A stretch of DNA of 64,000 nt from Branchipolynoe longqiensis (GCA_030323885.1 CM059188.1:113874776-113938775), one strand, 5' to 3'. Counted from the first letter of the stretch, positions 22,340 through 32,261 are shown. Numbers and translations: made by a program. The notes: generated by a model not told the origin, from the sequence alone.

Positions 22340-22622
22340 TCATTTCTATTTTCTGTCAGTGGAGTGGTCTTCCCCACTCCACTGCTGGTCGATAGAAAGC
22401 CCGAGCCTACACTTTTACTGACCCAAGGGATTTTTAACCTCCCACACCACATAGACATGGAATGAGAGCAACCGGCCTTTGATGACGCTGGCAGTTATAC
22501 ACAGTGGCGGAAATCCAAATTGGCAGAGCTGGGGGCACGGGGAATCGAACCGCCGACCCTCAGATTAGGAGTCTGACCTAGAAAAAAGTCAGACACTCTA
22601 ACCACTCCACCACAGAGAACCC
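22340..22622 (-). mobile_element. SINE-2, complete head
   Basis: On the minus strand it begins TCTGTGGTGGAGTGGTTAGAG, has a long variable-arm-like stem (CTGACTTTTTTCTAGGTCAG, then CTCCTAATCTGAGGG) and the B box GGTTCGATTCCCC. This suggests a class II (Leu/Ser-like) tRNA ancestor. Its 3' end is replaced by different sequence. Confidence 0.85.
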
Positions 22623-22823
22623 CACATCCTGAGAAGGAGCCAATCAGTCCTTATCCTATCCTAATAACCAGTCCTTGACCTATCCTATTAATGCCAAGTG
22701 CAAGGCTAGGAAGCGACAAGTATCAATTTTATGAGTCATTGGTTTGACTCGACCGGGAACCGAAGTCCCGATCTCCTGCACGCGAGGCCCACTATCTACC
22801 GATTCGGCCACCATGCCCGGCAT
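22623..22823 (-). mobile_element. SINE-1b, head half
   Basis: Completes the copy begun at 22104. The AACCAGTCCTT phrase is duplicated once (22643-22680). Confidence 0.85.
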
Positions 22824-23214
22824 GGTGGCCGGAGGAACCCTCCTTTGGTTCGGGGCGACATTTAACGATGTTTGTGGAGTGCAGAGTTGGCAATTTCCCA
22901 AATTTACTGCGCATCAATCAGCTGGTGTCGCCCTGAAATGCTCCTCCGTGATCATTGATTAACTGGATTCGAGTCAGATTATCGTGTAATCTGAGGCTGC
23001 CTTCACGTTTGTAAGTAGGTATTTTATAGCTCGTTCCCCCATAGTCCACAGAATGGGGGGGGGGGGAGGGGGAGGTTAAGGCGGGCACTGGTGGTTTGAT
23101 GTAACATATGCTTGTACTCAAAGGGTCGTATTTTCCTCTCTTTTCTCTGATAGGTGTTAGAAGATTGCAGATTGTAACACTAGCAATCGCCGGGTGCAGC
23201 TGTCTCTCTAGTAG
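22824..23214. other. Unassigned stretch
   Basis: No gene seen. It contains a poly-G run at about 23056-23072. Confidence 0.4.
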
Positions 23215-23627
23215 TGCGACATGTCAGGTGTGAAATGTCAGGTGCGGCATGCCAGGTGTGCCTTGTCAGGTCCTTTATGTCAGGTGTGGATTCAGGTGCA
23301 GCAGCCAGGTGAAGCATGTCAGGTATGACATGTCAGGTATGACATGTCAGGTACGACATGTCAGGTGTGACATTTCAGGTGTGACATGTCACATATGACA
23401 TGTCAGGTGTGACATTTCAGGTGCGACATTACAGGTGCAACATGTCAGGCGCAACATGTCACGTGCTCCGTGCTCGGTGCTAGGTATCAGGTGTGTGACA
23501 TGTCATGTGCCACATGTTAGTTGTGGCATATCAGGTGTGATGTGCCAGGTGCCAGGTGTGTGACATGTCAGGTGCCACATGTTAGGTGTGGCATGTCAGG
23601 TGTGGCATGTCAGGCATGACATATCAG
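23215..23627. repeat. TGTCAGGTG minisatellite, block 2 left
   Basis: Diverged units such as GTGTGACATGTCAG. Its last 116 bp (23512-23627) reappear directly after the SINE at 23972-24087 with about six mismatches. Confidence 0.93.
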
Positions 23628-23972
23628 ACCAGACGGGATGGCCGAATGAGTTAGAGCGTCCGTCTCCCGTGCTGGTAGATCGTGAGGTCGTGGGTTCGAG
23701 TCCCGGTCGAGTCAAACCAATGACTTTAAAATTGATACTTGTCGCTTCCTAGCCAGGCGCTCGGCATTATTAGGATAGGGCAAGGACTGGTGTGCTCAGT
23801 GTCAGGATAATGTTACTGAGTGGGATACCAGGTCATGGTGCCGGCGGCCTGGTTTCCCAGTGGGACAGCACTATAAAGTCGCCATGAGTGCGCACTGTCA
23901 CAAGTCGGTACCCGTCCTGATATGACCTTAGATGTTGCAAGGACGTAAAACAACAACAAACAAACAAACAAA
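23628..23972 (+). mobile_element. SINE-1a, best-preserved copy
   Basis: The reference copy for the family. The A box is GATGGCCGAATGAGTTAGAG. The B box GGGTTCGAGTCCCGG is followed by GTCGAGTCAAACCAATGAC. The body then reads CTTCCTAGCCAGGCGCTCGG, GGATAGGGCAAGGACTGG, CAGCACTATAAAGTCGCCAT, CACAAGTCGGTACCCGTCC and TGACCTTAGATGTTGC. It ends in the tail CAACAACAAACAAACAAAC. It is non-coding, Pol III promoter-bearing, and probably moved by a LINE (inference). It sits inside a minisatellite. Confidence 0.95.
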
Positions 23973-24375
23973 CATGTTAGTTGTGGCATGTCAGGTGTGA
24001 TGTGCCAGGTGCCAGGTGTGTGACATGTCAGGTGCCACATGTTAGGCGCGGTATGTCAGGTGCGGCATGTCAGGCGTGACATATCAGGTGCAGCATCTCA
24101 GTTTGATATGCGAAGTGTGACATGCCAGGTGTGACATGTCAGGTCAACATGGCAGGTGCAGCATGTCAGGTGGCAAATGCTACATGTGACATGCCAGGTG
24201 CGACATGTCAGGTGTGACATGACAGGTGCAACGACATGTCAGGTGCCACACGCTAAGTGTGACATCCCAGGTGCGACATGCCAGGTTCCACATGACAGGT
24301 TCCACATGACAGGTGCCACATGACAGGTGCCACATGCCAGGTTCCACATGACAGGTGCCACATGCCAGGTGCTCC
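23973..24375. repeat. TGTCAGGTG minisatellite, block 2 right
   Basis: Continues the array after the SINE. The right end has several exact CCACATGACAGGTGCCACAT units. Confidence 0.93.
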
Positions 24376-24439
24376 GGCCTGAAGCATGTGTATAGCATTC
24401 ACCGTCAGAATTCTGGGTAAATTTACCGGACTTCTTTTT

Positions 24440-24770
24440 CTCAGCCGAATCGGTACAGTGCTGGCTTCCCGTGCGGAAGATTGGAAGTATGAAACCCAGC
24501 TGAGTCAAACCGAAAACTTAGAATATTGTTTTTTTGTTGCTACCAAGCCTTATACTCAGCATTACTAGGATAAGGCAAGGACTGGGTAGCTCAGTATCAG
24601 GATAATATAACTGAGCAGTGGGATATCAGGTCGTCAAGGTGCCAGTGTCCTGGTCCCCCAGGGGGGAGTATAATAAAGTCGTCATGAGTGAGCACTGTCA
24701 TAAGTCGGGTCCCATCCTGATGTGACCTTAGATGTTGCCAGAACGTAAAACTCCAACAACCACTCAACCA
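24440..24770 (+). mobile_element. SINE-1b, diverged
   Basis: The head reads CAGCCGAATCGGTACAGTGC. The body carries several small insertions and ends CTCCAACAACC. Confidence 0.85.
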
Positions 24771-24773
24771 ACC

Positions 24774-24881
24774 CAGTGGGGCAGCACTATAAAGTGGTCA
24801 TGAGTGCACACTGTCACATGTTGGTACCCATCCTGGTGTGTGACCTTAGATGTTGCCAAGGTGTAAAACCCCAACAAACAG
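24774..24881 (+). mobile_element. SINE-1 3' fragment
   Basis: A second 3' end (CAGTGGGGCAGCACTATAAA to CCAACAAAC) directly follows the previous copy in the same orientation. Confidence 0.85.
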
Positions 24882-24980
24882 CAACTTGACTAATTGACGT
24901 GCAAAGCAGGCCGGGTGAAAGAGGGTGTAAACTTGTGGCGTACGTACAGGTCTACGGCCTCCGTGTTCATCTGGAAAGCT

Positions 24981-25182
24981 TCTTTTATTTAACGACGCCT
25001 CCAGAGCACATTGATTTTTATCATCGGCTATTGGACGTCAAGCACATGGTCATTCTGACATATTTCTTTGGAGGAAACCTTCTGCCGCCACACAGGCTAC
25101 TCTTTCCGATAAGCAGCAAGGGGTCTTTTAGGTTTTATATGCACTTTCCCACCGACAGGACCGCACACACCCTGTGTTCATC
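24981..25182 (-). mobile_element. SINE-3, 5'-truncated
   Basis: On the minus strand it runs from GGTCCTGTCGGTGGGAAAGT through GACCCCTTGCTGCTTATCGG and GGTTTCCTCCAAAG to CGTCGTTAAATAAAAG. It resembles an abundant molluscan tRNA-derived SINE (from memory of the family). A 134-codon frame that crosses it is antisense to the SINE and not a gene. Confidence 0.85.
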
Positions 25183-25288
25183 TGGAGGCAGATTCACTAC
25201 TCTATGCATAGCCACACGCACAGCTTCTACGTTAACTGTTCACCACACGCAGTATTTAACTAAAGCGGGATATATATGCATAGTCACA

Positions 25289-25343
25289 AGTTGCGTAGGC
25301 TGATGGTTTAGAGTTTCTGTCATATGCTGAGATAAATATATTA
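25289..25343 (+). mobile_element. M1 left-end fragment, split by M5
   Basis: Left tip AGTTGCGTAGGCTGATGG to GATAAATATATTA. It resumes at 25529 as GTAGGTTGTTCG to CTACCTTACTTTA (to about 25560). Confidence 0.75.
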
Positions 25344-25526
25344 CAGTAAAACCTCTCTAACCGACCACCTCCACAGATCGACCACTCTCCTATATCCATC
25401 GCTTTATTTGGGTCCCAACAATATAATACCATTGTAAGGATATTGTAACATCCTAAGCCGACCACCTCTCTAAATGGACAACTTATGGTCGGTCCTACAG
25501 TCGGTCGATTGAGAGAGCTTTTGCTG
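25344..25526. mobile_element. M5, TA-flanked MITE
   Basis: About 183 bp. The ends CAGTAAAACCTCTCTAACCG and its near complement are flanked by TA (25342-25343 and 25527-25528). Nested in M1. Tip style is pogo/mariner-like. A truncated inverted copy lies at 52233-52349. Confidence 0.85.
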
Positions 25527-25561
25527 TATGTAGGTTGTTCGTTTTACTCTACCTTACTTTA

Positions 25562-25726
25562 TACCGGACGCGGTGGCCGAATTGGTAGAGCGCAGGCGTC
25601 CCGTGCGGGAAGGTCGGGAGTTCAATTCCTACTCGAGTCAAACCAATAATTTACAAAATTGATACTTGTCGCTTCCTAGCCAGGCACTCGGCTTTATTAG
25701 GATACGGCAAGGACAGGTTCGCTCAG
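25562..25726 (+). mobile_element. SINE-1b, left part, split by a palindromic MITE
   Basis: Head ACGCGGTGGCCGAATTGG and body up to TTCGCTCAG. It resumes at 26233 as TGAGGATAATGTGACTG. Confidence 0.9.
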
Positions 25727-25728
25727 TA

Positions 25729-26230
25729 CAGTACAACCCCATTAAACCAAGCTCGGTTAAACCAAACGATGGGTTAATCCAAATTTGTTTGGCGGCCTGG
25801 CAAAATACTACCATTTATCATATAAAAAAGTTGGTTAAACCACAGTTGGATAATCCAAATTATCGATTAATCCAAACAAAATTGTCGGACCTGTGGCCAC
25901 TACGGTATGGTTAAACCAAACTTTCATGTGGTTACAAGGTCATCTGAGACCCCACCAACTTTTTGATATGATAAATGGTAGTATTTTGCTGAGCCGCCAA
26001 AAAAAGATTGATTAACCGATCCTTTGGTTTAATCGACCTTGGTTTAACGGTGTTATACTGTATATAAATAAAAAACAATAATCAAAGTGTCCACATACAT
26101 TGTATATTAAATGTGCAACACACGCTTACTCAAAGTCAAAGTCAAAGCCAAAGCTCGGTTAAACCAATGATCAGTTAATCCAAACAAATTTCTAGGTTCC
26201 CTCCAAGTTTGGTTTAATGGGGTTATACTG
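25729..26230. mobile_element. Palindromic TA-flanked MITE (CAGTAYAACCCC ends)
   Basis: The ends CAGTACAACCCCATTAAACC and its near complement are flanked by TA at 25727-25728 and 26231-26232. Removing the element and one TA restores the SINE. A complete 332-bp palindromic unit occupies 25729-26060, with arms containing CCATTTATCATA and TATGATAAATGG. A further 170 bp end in a second right tip. GGTTAAACCAA words recur throughout. Pogo/Tigger-like by tip and target (inference). Confidence 0.88.
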
Positions 26231-26232
26231 TA

Positions 26233-26405
26233 TGAGGATAATGTGACTGTGTGGAGTATTGGATCATGGTGCCAGCGGCCTGGACTCCCAGTGGGACAGC
26301 ACTATAAAGTTGCCATGAGTGCGCACCGTCACAAATCGGTACTCATTCTTATATGACCTGAGATGTTTTCAGGACGTAAGACTCCAACAACCAATCAAGC
26401 AACCT
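26233..26405 (+). mobile_element. SINE-1b, right part
   Basis: Completes the copy begun at 25562 and ends CTCCAACAACCAATC. Confidence 0.88.
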
Positions 26406-26700
26406 TAATTCATTTTGAAGTAACTTCACTTTACTCTGACAACCTTAGAAGATATTTAAAGTGCAAATATGCCAAATTAAATCTGTCGTGCTTGGCGAAA
26501 CTCTGACCTCCATTGGCTTCAGTGGCAACAGGTTCTGTTAAATTGGCATGGTATGCCATTCGATGTATCACCAATTAGTTAAAGCTGCATAGTCCGATGG
26601 TTTTGAGTTTCTGCCATTTTTTCTGAGATCACTATATTAAATTGTTCGTTATAATCTACCTTTCTTTAGACTGGTTTGAATTAACTTTTATTTTAAAAGG
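26406..26700 (+). mobile_element. M1 fragments, rearranged
   Basis: An internal part (26406-26576) precedes a left end (from AGCTGCATAGTCCGATGG at 26583). The order is scrambled relative to complete copies. A CTT microsatellite follows at 26700-26726. Confidence 0.75.
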
Positions 26701-26735
26701 CTTCTTCTTCTTCTTCTTCTTCTTTTGTTCCCCTT

Positions 26736-26915
26736 CAATTACACTTGGAGCCCAGTTCTCATAATAAAATTGACAGTCCTCTGTAGCACATCTGCAGCCC
26801 CGTACAGCTTCTCCTGCAAGTCAGTGGGAGCTGGCCATATCTCTTCCCTCAGTGAGTGATGGTTCAAGCAGCTCTGTAGGATATGCTCAGCAGTCTGATC
26901 TTCCTCTCCACAGGG
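26736..26915 (-). pseudogene. RNase H-bearing LINE, C-terminal part (split ORF)
   Basis: Minus-strand frame containing CPCGEEDQTAEHILQSC, a Cys/His pattern found after the RNase H domain of some LINEs (Jockey- and I-like groups), and ending in IMRTGLQV at its stop. It is separated from its RNase H part (27767-28133) by the hAT-like element. Subtracting 844 bases (element plus one 7-bp duplication) brings both parts into the same frame. Confidence 0.85.
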
Positions 26916-26922
26916 GCAGAGG

Positions 26923-27759
26923 CAGAGAGCGTGTATATAAACAGATGAGAGGGACAACTCTCATACTAGACCGTGTAACAGCCTCCGACTGTGGCGCTCC
27001 AAGTGGTGGTTGTTGAACAGCTTAAGCATATGGGCAAACCTCAAGGCATTTTCAATGGCAGTGAGCAATCTTCATACAGAAAACGTTAAATATCTCTAAA
27101 ACTACAACACCTAGAAACAAACTGATTGGAATACACATAGAAAACATGTTTAGCAAAAAGATTATATTAAATTGATATGGTTAGGGTTCTGGATTTCTAT
27201 TAATTTGGAATAAAACTGACGTTTTTCACTACGCGTACCGCAAACTCAAGGCATTGTCAATGGCCTTGAGCAATCTTCGTACAGAAAAAGTGAAATATCT
27301 CTAAAACTACACTACATAGAAACAAACTGTTTGGAACACATATAGAAAACATGTTTAACAATGAGACTATATTAAATTTACATGGCTAGGGTTCTGAATT
27401 TCTATTAATTCTGAATAAAATACACGTTTTGCACTACACCTACGGCAAACTCAAGGCATTGTCAATGGCGGTGAGCAATCTTCATACAGAAAACGTTAAA
27501 TATCTCTAAAACTACACCACATAGAAACAAACCGCTTGGAACACATATAGAAAACATGTTTACCAAAAGGATTATATTAAATTGATAATTTTAGGCTTCT
27601 GTATTTCTATTAACTTTGAATAAAAACAAATGTTTTGCACTGCGCATACCGGCAAACTCAAAGCTTGTTCAACACTAACCGCCAGGAACGCCACTGTAGC
27701 CTGTGTTACCGTTTTTGGCGGGAGTTGTCCCTCTCATCTGTTTATATACACGCTCTCTG
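26923..27759. mobile_element. hAT-like non-autonomous element with 205-bp tandem units
   Basis: 837 bp. The inverted ends are about 37 bp (CAGAGAGCGTGTATATAAAC and continuing to GGACAACTC). GCAGAGG flanks it on both sides (26916-26922 and 27760-27766). CAGAG-type tips with a 7-8 bp duplication are hAT-like. Inside are three tandem copies of a 205-bp unit (starts near 27067, 27272 and 27477). It encodes no transposase. Confidence 0.88.
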
Positions 27760-27766
27760 GCAGAGG

Positions 27767-28133
27767 GCAGTTGGTACTACATGGAAGTATCTGTGCAGGT
27801 GATTGTTAAGCCTGTTATGCCCAGTCCTAAGGCGGAAGATGATCAATTGATGTTGTCTTGACAGTTGATGGTAGCTGTCTCGTGATTCTGGTGATCTATG
27901 CAGAGACTTAATGATGGTCTTGATCTCCTTAAAGTCAACACTGTTTTCGTGCTGTTCTGCCTCTGCACCCATCTTTGCCATTTTGTCAGCTTCTTCGTTA
28001 CCCTGAATGCCGCAGTGTGAGGGAATCCACTGCAGCACAATTCTGAAGCAGTGGATATTTTGAAGTGCTTCCTGGAGTCGTGGCAGTTTGTTCTCTGTGA
28101 CTGCCTCAAGGACAGACCTGGCATCAGGCTGTG
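27767..28133 (-). pseudogene. RNase H domain of a non-LTR retrotransposon
   Basis: Minus-strand frame with WIPSHCGIQGNEEADKMAK, the conserved His-x-Gly-x-x-Gly-Asn-Glu-x-Ala-Asp block near the end of RNase H domains, then FRLRTGHNRLNNHLHR. The first RNase H acidic motifs and the reverse transcriptase are not present. On its 5' side the frame runs into M1 sequence at about 28134. It is a dead 5'-truncated copy. Confidence 0.88.
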
Positions 28134-28363
28134 TTTTGAGATATTTGAATTGCAAACATGTCAAATTAGTTTCGACAAGCATGCCAAAGTTCTGACAGCA
28201 TAAGCTCCACCAGTACCAGGTTCTATTAGATTTACTCAATATTCCCTTTTGTGTCTCAACAAATGCTTAATAAGTGCATCGTTATCTTAGTTAGATATGT
28301 CAAATCAATTCTAAATAATTGCGTTGGTTTCGAAAACATGATGCTTCATCGGACTATGCACCT
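28134..28363 (+). mobile_element. M1, right two-thirds
   Basis: Starts GAGATATTTGAATTGC and ends CATCGGACTATGCACCT. It shares a TTAA (28364-28367) with the next M1. Confidence 0.85.
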
Positions 28364-28367
28364 TTAA

Positions 28368-28713
28368 AGTTACATAGTCCGATGGTTTTGAGTTTCTCTC
28401 ATTTTCTGAGATAAACATATTAGGTTGTTCATTATAATCTACCTTACTTTAGTTTGAAGTAACTTTTAGTTTAAATCACAAACTTTTGAGATATTTGAAA
28501 TGGAAACATGCTAAATTAATTTTGGCAAGCTTGCCAAAACTCTATCACCACAGGCTTCTGCAGTAACATGTTCTATTAATTGACCCAGTAGTCCCTTCTA
28601 TGTGATGGTTTATGCTTAATAAGTGCATCAGTATCTAAGGTAGATATGTAGAATCAAGTCTAGATAATTGTTTTGGTTTTGAAAATTTGATGTTTTCATC
28701 GGACTATGCAGCT
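28368..28713 (+). mobile_element. M1 element, complete
   Basis: Full copy from AGTTACATAGTCCGATGG to CATCGGACTATGCAGCT. Left flank TTAA, right flank TCAA. A fragment of another M1 follows (GGGCACTAGTATCTAAGTT). Confidence 0.85.
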
Positions 28714-28741
28714 TCAATAAGGGCACTAGTATCTAAGTTTT

Positions 28742-28953
28742 TTTTTTATTGATTAATTGATTGATGGTTGCTTTAAGCCGTGGTGGCAGCATAGGCCAGA
28801 AATGTTTGTTTTTTGTTCAAACCATCGCTTTTACATGTAAAAGCAGACAATCAATGATGTGCCAATAGACACTCATTAAATTAAAAAGCTCACAATCCTA
28901 TATTTGTGGCCAAGGGAAACAAATTCCCGTGTAAAGAAAAGTAAGAGAAAAGT
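28742..28953 (-). mobile_element. Poly(A)-tailed retrocopy inserted in M1
   Basis: A 9-10 base T run at its left end is a poly(A) tail on the minus strand, preceded by CAATAAA. TAGTATCTAAGTT occurs on both sides (about 28728-28740 and 28954-28968), which is a good 12-13 bp target duplication. The sequence is non-coding and the source is not recognised. It could be a LINE 3' end, a SINE or the 3' UTR of a gene. Confidence 0.75.
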
Positions 28954-28966
28954 TAGTATCTAAGTT

Positions 28967-29168
28967 GAATATGTATGTTGAATATTAGGTCAAATTAAAT
29001 TCAAAAAGATTTGAATCAAATTGGACTAGTGCTCCCCATCGATGAAAACAGGTGTTAACACACTTATCCGTTATGAGCAGGGTAAATAAATTCATCATCA
29101 CACAAATAATCCAAAAAATTATGATAAGTGTTTTGCTTTTGAAAATTTGATGCGTTTATCGGACTATG
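28967..29168. repeat. M1 remnant and dispersed repeat G, copy 1
   Basis: The M1 remainder continues (GAATATGTA; right tip TTTATCGGACTATGG at about 29155-29168). Repeat G (28990-29095: CAAATTGGACTAGTGCTCCC, CGTTATGAGCAGGGTAAATA) lies within it and recurs at 29648-29758. Confidence 0.7.
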
Positions 29169-29475
29169 GTGCTGTCTCTGTGGCAGAGTGGTTACAGTGT
29201 CTGACTTCTTTCTAGGTCGGACTCCTAATCTGAAGTTCAGTGGTTCGATTCCCCATGCCCCCACATATGCCAATTTGGATTTCCACCGCTGTGTATAACT
29301 TACAGCATCATTAAAGGCTGGTTGCTCTCATACCATGTCTATGTGGTGTGGGAGGTTAAAAATCCTTTGGGTCGGTAAAAGTGTAGGCTCGGGCTTTCTA
29401 TCGACAAACTGTCTAATGGTGAAAACAAGCCTATTCAGGCTTATCCATGATAGGCAGTATAAATCTTCAACAACA
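29169..29475 (+). mobile_element. SINE-2, full length
   Basis: From CTCTGTGGCAGAGTGGTTAC through the long variable-arm stem and the B box GGTTCGATTCCCC to GCAGTATAAATCTTCAAC. Confidence 0.92.
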
Positions 29476-30224
29476 ACATCGACACAGTCCACCTCACTGG
29501 GCATGTGGGAACTTCCTCCTTCACATAACTGTACAAATATCGCCACCCCACCCCCTCTACCTGACTCCCACCCCAGGGCCGGAGCTAGGAATTGTTGTTT
29601 GTTTGTTATAAAAAAAACAAGCAAGAAAACCAAAATTATTACTAAAAACTAAATTCAAAAGATTTAAATCAAATTGGATTAGTGCTGCCCAGCGATGAAA
29701 ACAAGTGTTAATAACAAACACACTTATCCGTTATGAGCAGGGTAAATAAATTCATCACCAAAAAAACGCACAAAAACACCACCCCTACCAACTCCTCCGA
29801 CTCCCACCACAGGGACGTAGCCAAGGAATTTGTGTATGGATGTTATCACACCCTCCCACCCACCCCCTCCGACTCCCACTACAGGACCGTAGGTAGGAAT
29901 TTTTGTTTTGTTTTAGGATTTGTTGGGAGAGTCAGAGAACTTATTGGAATAAATAATTAACGAAGTTGCCAGGCACTATGGGGAGTGGGGATAGGGCGGG
30001 GGGAGTACGCCCCCCCCCCCCCCCCCAGCCCAGGACATTAAACAAATCTAGTCCAGCTATTTCAGGCAGGTTACATACTGAGTGTTTTTTTTTGTTTTTT
30101 GGAGGCGGGTGGGGGTGGGAGTTAACCCAGTTACCCCACCTCAGTAGCTACGGCCCTGCCTCCCCACCCAGCCTTTTTGACATAAAGATTCGCAAAGTCA
30201 CTCCGACCGCAGAATCTGTTGATT
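29476..30224. repeat. Diverged GTAGC-type repeats and repeat G, copy 2
   Basis: Repeat G lies at 29648-29758. Around it are three diverged copies of a phrase like CTCCCACYACAGGGCCGTAG (about 29563, 29802 and 29872) and an inverted form at 30150. Poly-C of about 18 bp at 30012. No gene seen. Confidence 0.55.
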
Positions 30225-30592
30225 TCATCTCCACCTCACCTCACGTCGCCTCACCTCACCTCACTTCACCTCACGTCGCCTCACCTCACCTCACCGCGCC
30301 TTACCTCACCTCGCCTCACGTCGTCTCATCTCAGCGCGCCTCATGTCACCATACCTCACACCACCTCACCTCATCTCACAACACCTCATCTCACAACACC
30401 TCACGTCGCCTCACCTCACAACATCTCTCCTCACACCACCTCACCTCATCTCACAACACCTCACAACACATCACAAAACATCCCATCACAACACCTCACC
30501 TCACAACACCTCCTCTCACAACACAACACGTCACAACACCTCACCTCACAACACCTCGCGACGCCTCACCTCACCTCACATCATCTCACTTA
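30225..30592. repeat. CACCTCA minisatellite
   Basis: About 370 bp of CACCTCA, CAACACCTCA and CGTCGCCTCA words with a 5-10 bp period. All three frames are open because the words lack stops. Confidence 0.93.
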
Positions 30593-30602
30593 ATGGACAG
30601 GT

Positions 30603-30945
30603 GGACCAGATGGGATGGCTGAATAAGTTGAGCGTCCATCTCCCTCCCGCCTTGGTATATTGTGTGATTCGAACCCTGGTCGAGTCAAACCAATGACATA
30701 AGAATTGATACTTCTCACTTCCTAGCCAGCCACTCTGCATTATTAGCATATGGCAAGGACTGGTTGGCTCAGTGTCAGGATAATGTGACTGAGTGGGATA
30801 TCAGGTCATGGTGCTGGTGGCTTGGTTTCCTAGTAGGACAGCACTATCAAGTCACCATGTGTATGCACTGTCACAACTCAGTACTGGTCCTGATATGACC
30901 TTAGATGTTTCGATGACGTAAAACTCCACCAACCAACCAACTACG
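30603..30945 (+). mobile_element. SINE-1a, full length
   Basis: Head GATGGGATGGCTGAATAAGT with an insertion in the anticodon-like arm (CCTCCCGCC). Ends CCACCAACCAACC. It directly follows the CACCTCA array. Confidence 0.9.
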
Positions 30946-31550
30946 GGTGCGGGTTGCTATTGCTTCGGGGTGACACGCTACACACAAGCCCAGGCCCCGA
31001 ACGCCATGCAGTACACTGCACTATCATTGCCCCCACTTCTCAACGGTGACAGCGCTCTTCTCTCGCGAAATATTCTCACTTAACACACCCTCACCTAGGA
31101 GCAAACATGACCTATTAGGCTACAACTATTTTCAATTCTCAACTTATGTCAATAACATAATAATAATAAGAAGAAGAACAAGAAGAATGTATTCGTCAAA
31201 TTGACATCTTGTCTACATAGATGGAGATCTACTACTGCATCAATGCAGGTGTCGACTAGACTAAGTTAATATTGGAGGGCTAGTTATTTTCAACTTCTAT
31301 CAATAATACTCATAATTATAATAATAATAATATTAATATTATAACAACAACAACACCAACAACTCCAAAAACAACAATAAAATAATAATGATGATGATAT
31401 TGACAATAATAATACTAATAATACTAATAATACTAATGAAAACACCTTAAATAAAAAATAATGGCTTCGACAAATTGACATGCTCCCTCCATAGGCGACC
31501 TCCTGCATTAATGCAGGAGTCGACCGGGTTTCGAACTCGTGTCCTCCACC
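30946..31550. other. Unassigned stretch with AAT/AAC microsatellites
   Basis: No gene seen. AT-rich AAT, AAC and ATGATG tracts lie at about 31140-31190 and 31310-31440. Confidence 0.6.
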
Positions 31551-31900
31551 GCAAGTGATAGTGGTAACGCCGGAAGTTAAAGTCGGTGCCGGTGGTGGCG
31601 CCACCAGTCCCCGTATGAGTAAGGAGAAAATACCCGAAGAGTGCCCATTGGCTAATAATATAATATATTAATAATCTAATATAACAATACAATAGAATAA
31701 TCCCTTCCGTGACTTTATACTCGCATAATGCTTGTACATCATATATATATATATAAATGCTAGCACGCGAGTGGGGAACCCCACCCCAGGGAAGGGGGGG
31801 CGGGGGGGCGAGGCAGACCCAACCCCCACCCAACCCAAGGGGGGGGGGGGGGGGGGGGCACTACAGAGCTTATTACACGTGATAAAGGGTTTATCACTAT

Positions 31901-31938
<38 letters not shown>

Positions 31939-32117
31939 TCAGGTCGCAAGTGACAGTGGAGGCGGCGGAAGCGCGGCTCGAAGTGCATTGTGGTAGGAGG
32001 TAAATAGACACAGAGAGACGATTGGTCGATAACATAGTGTGTTATCAAGTAGTACAGAGTAATAACATATATATATAATCCCTTACGCAGCTTTATACTC
32101 GCATAATGCTTATACAT

Positions 32118-32160
<43 letters not shown>
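31551..32160. repeat. Local tandem duplication with AT dinucleotide arrays
   Basis: Two diverged units of about 380 bp (from CGCAAGTGATAGTGG at 31551 and CGCAAGTGACAGTGG at 31946) each end in TTTATACTCGCATAATGCTT followed by an AT array (31741 and 32118). A third AT array is at 31903-31935. Poly-G and poly-C runs lie between. Confidence 0.75.
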
Positions 32161-32161
<1 letters not shown>

Positions 32162-32261
32162 GAAAACGGATATGACTTCAGTACAGAATTGGCCTCAGTA
32201 CATACTTGAAGTTTGGCTGGTACAGAATTGGCGATGTACATTCCATACGAAGCCCCTTTAC

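Noticed and set aside
22340..22622. tRNA-Leu/Ser gene
   Set aside because: The tRNA-like part is a SINE-2 head with mismatched stems and is repeated at 29169 and 55093 with the same 3' body.
23628..23720. Functional tRNA gene
   Set aside because: A and B boxes are present, but the sequence is a SINE-1 head followed by the family body in dozens of copies.
24899..25303. 134-codon open frame
   Set aside because: It is the antisense strand of SINE-3; the same peptide arises from other copies (50173-50406 minus).
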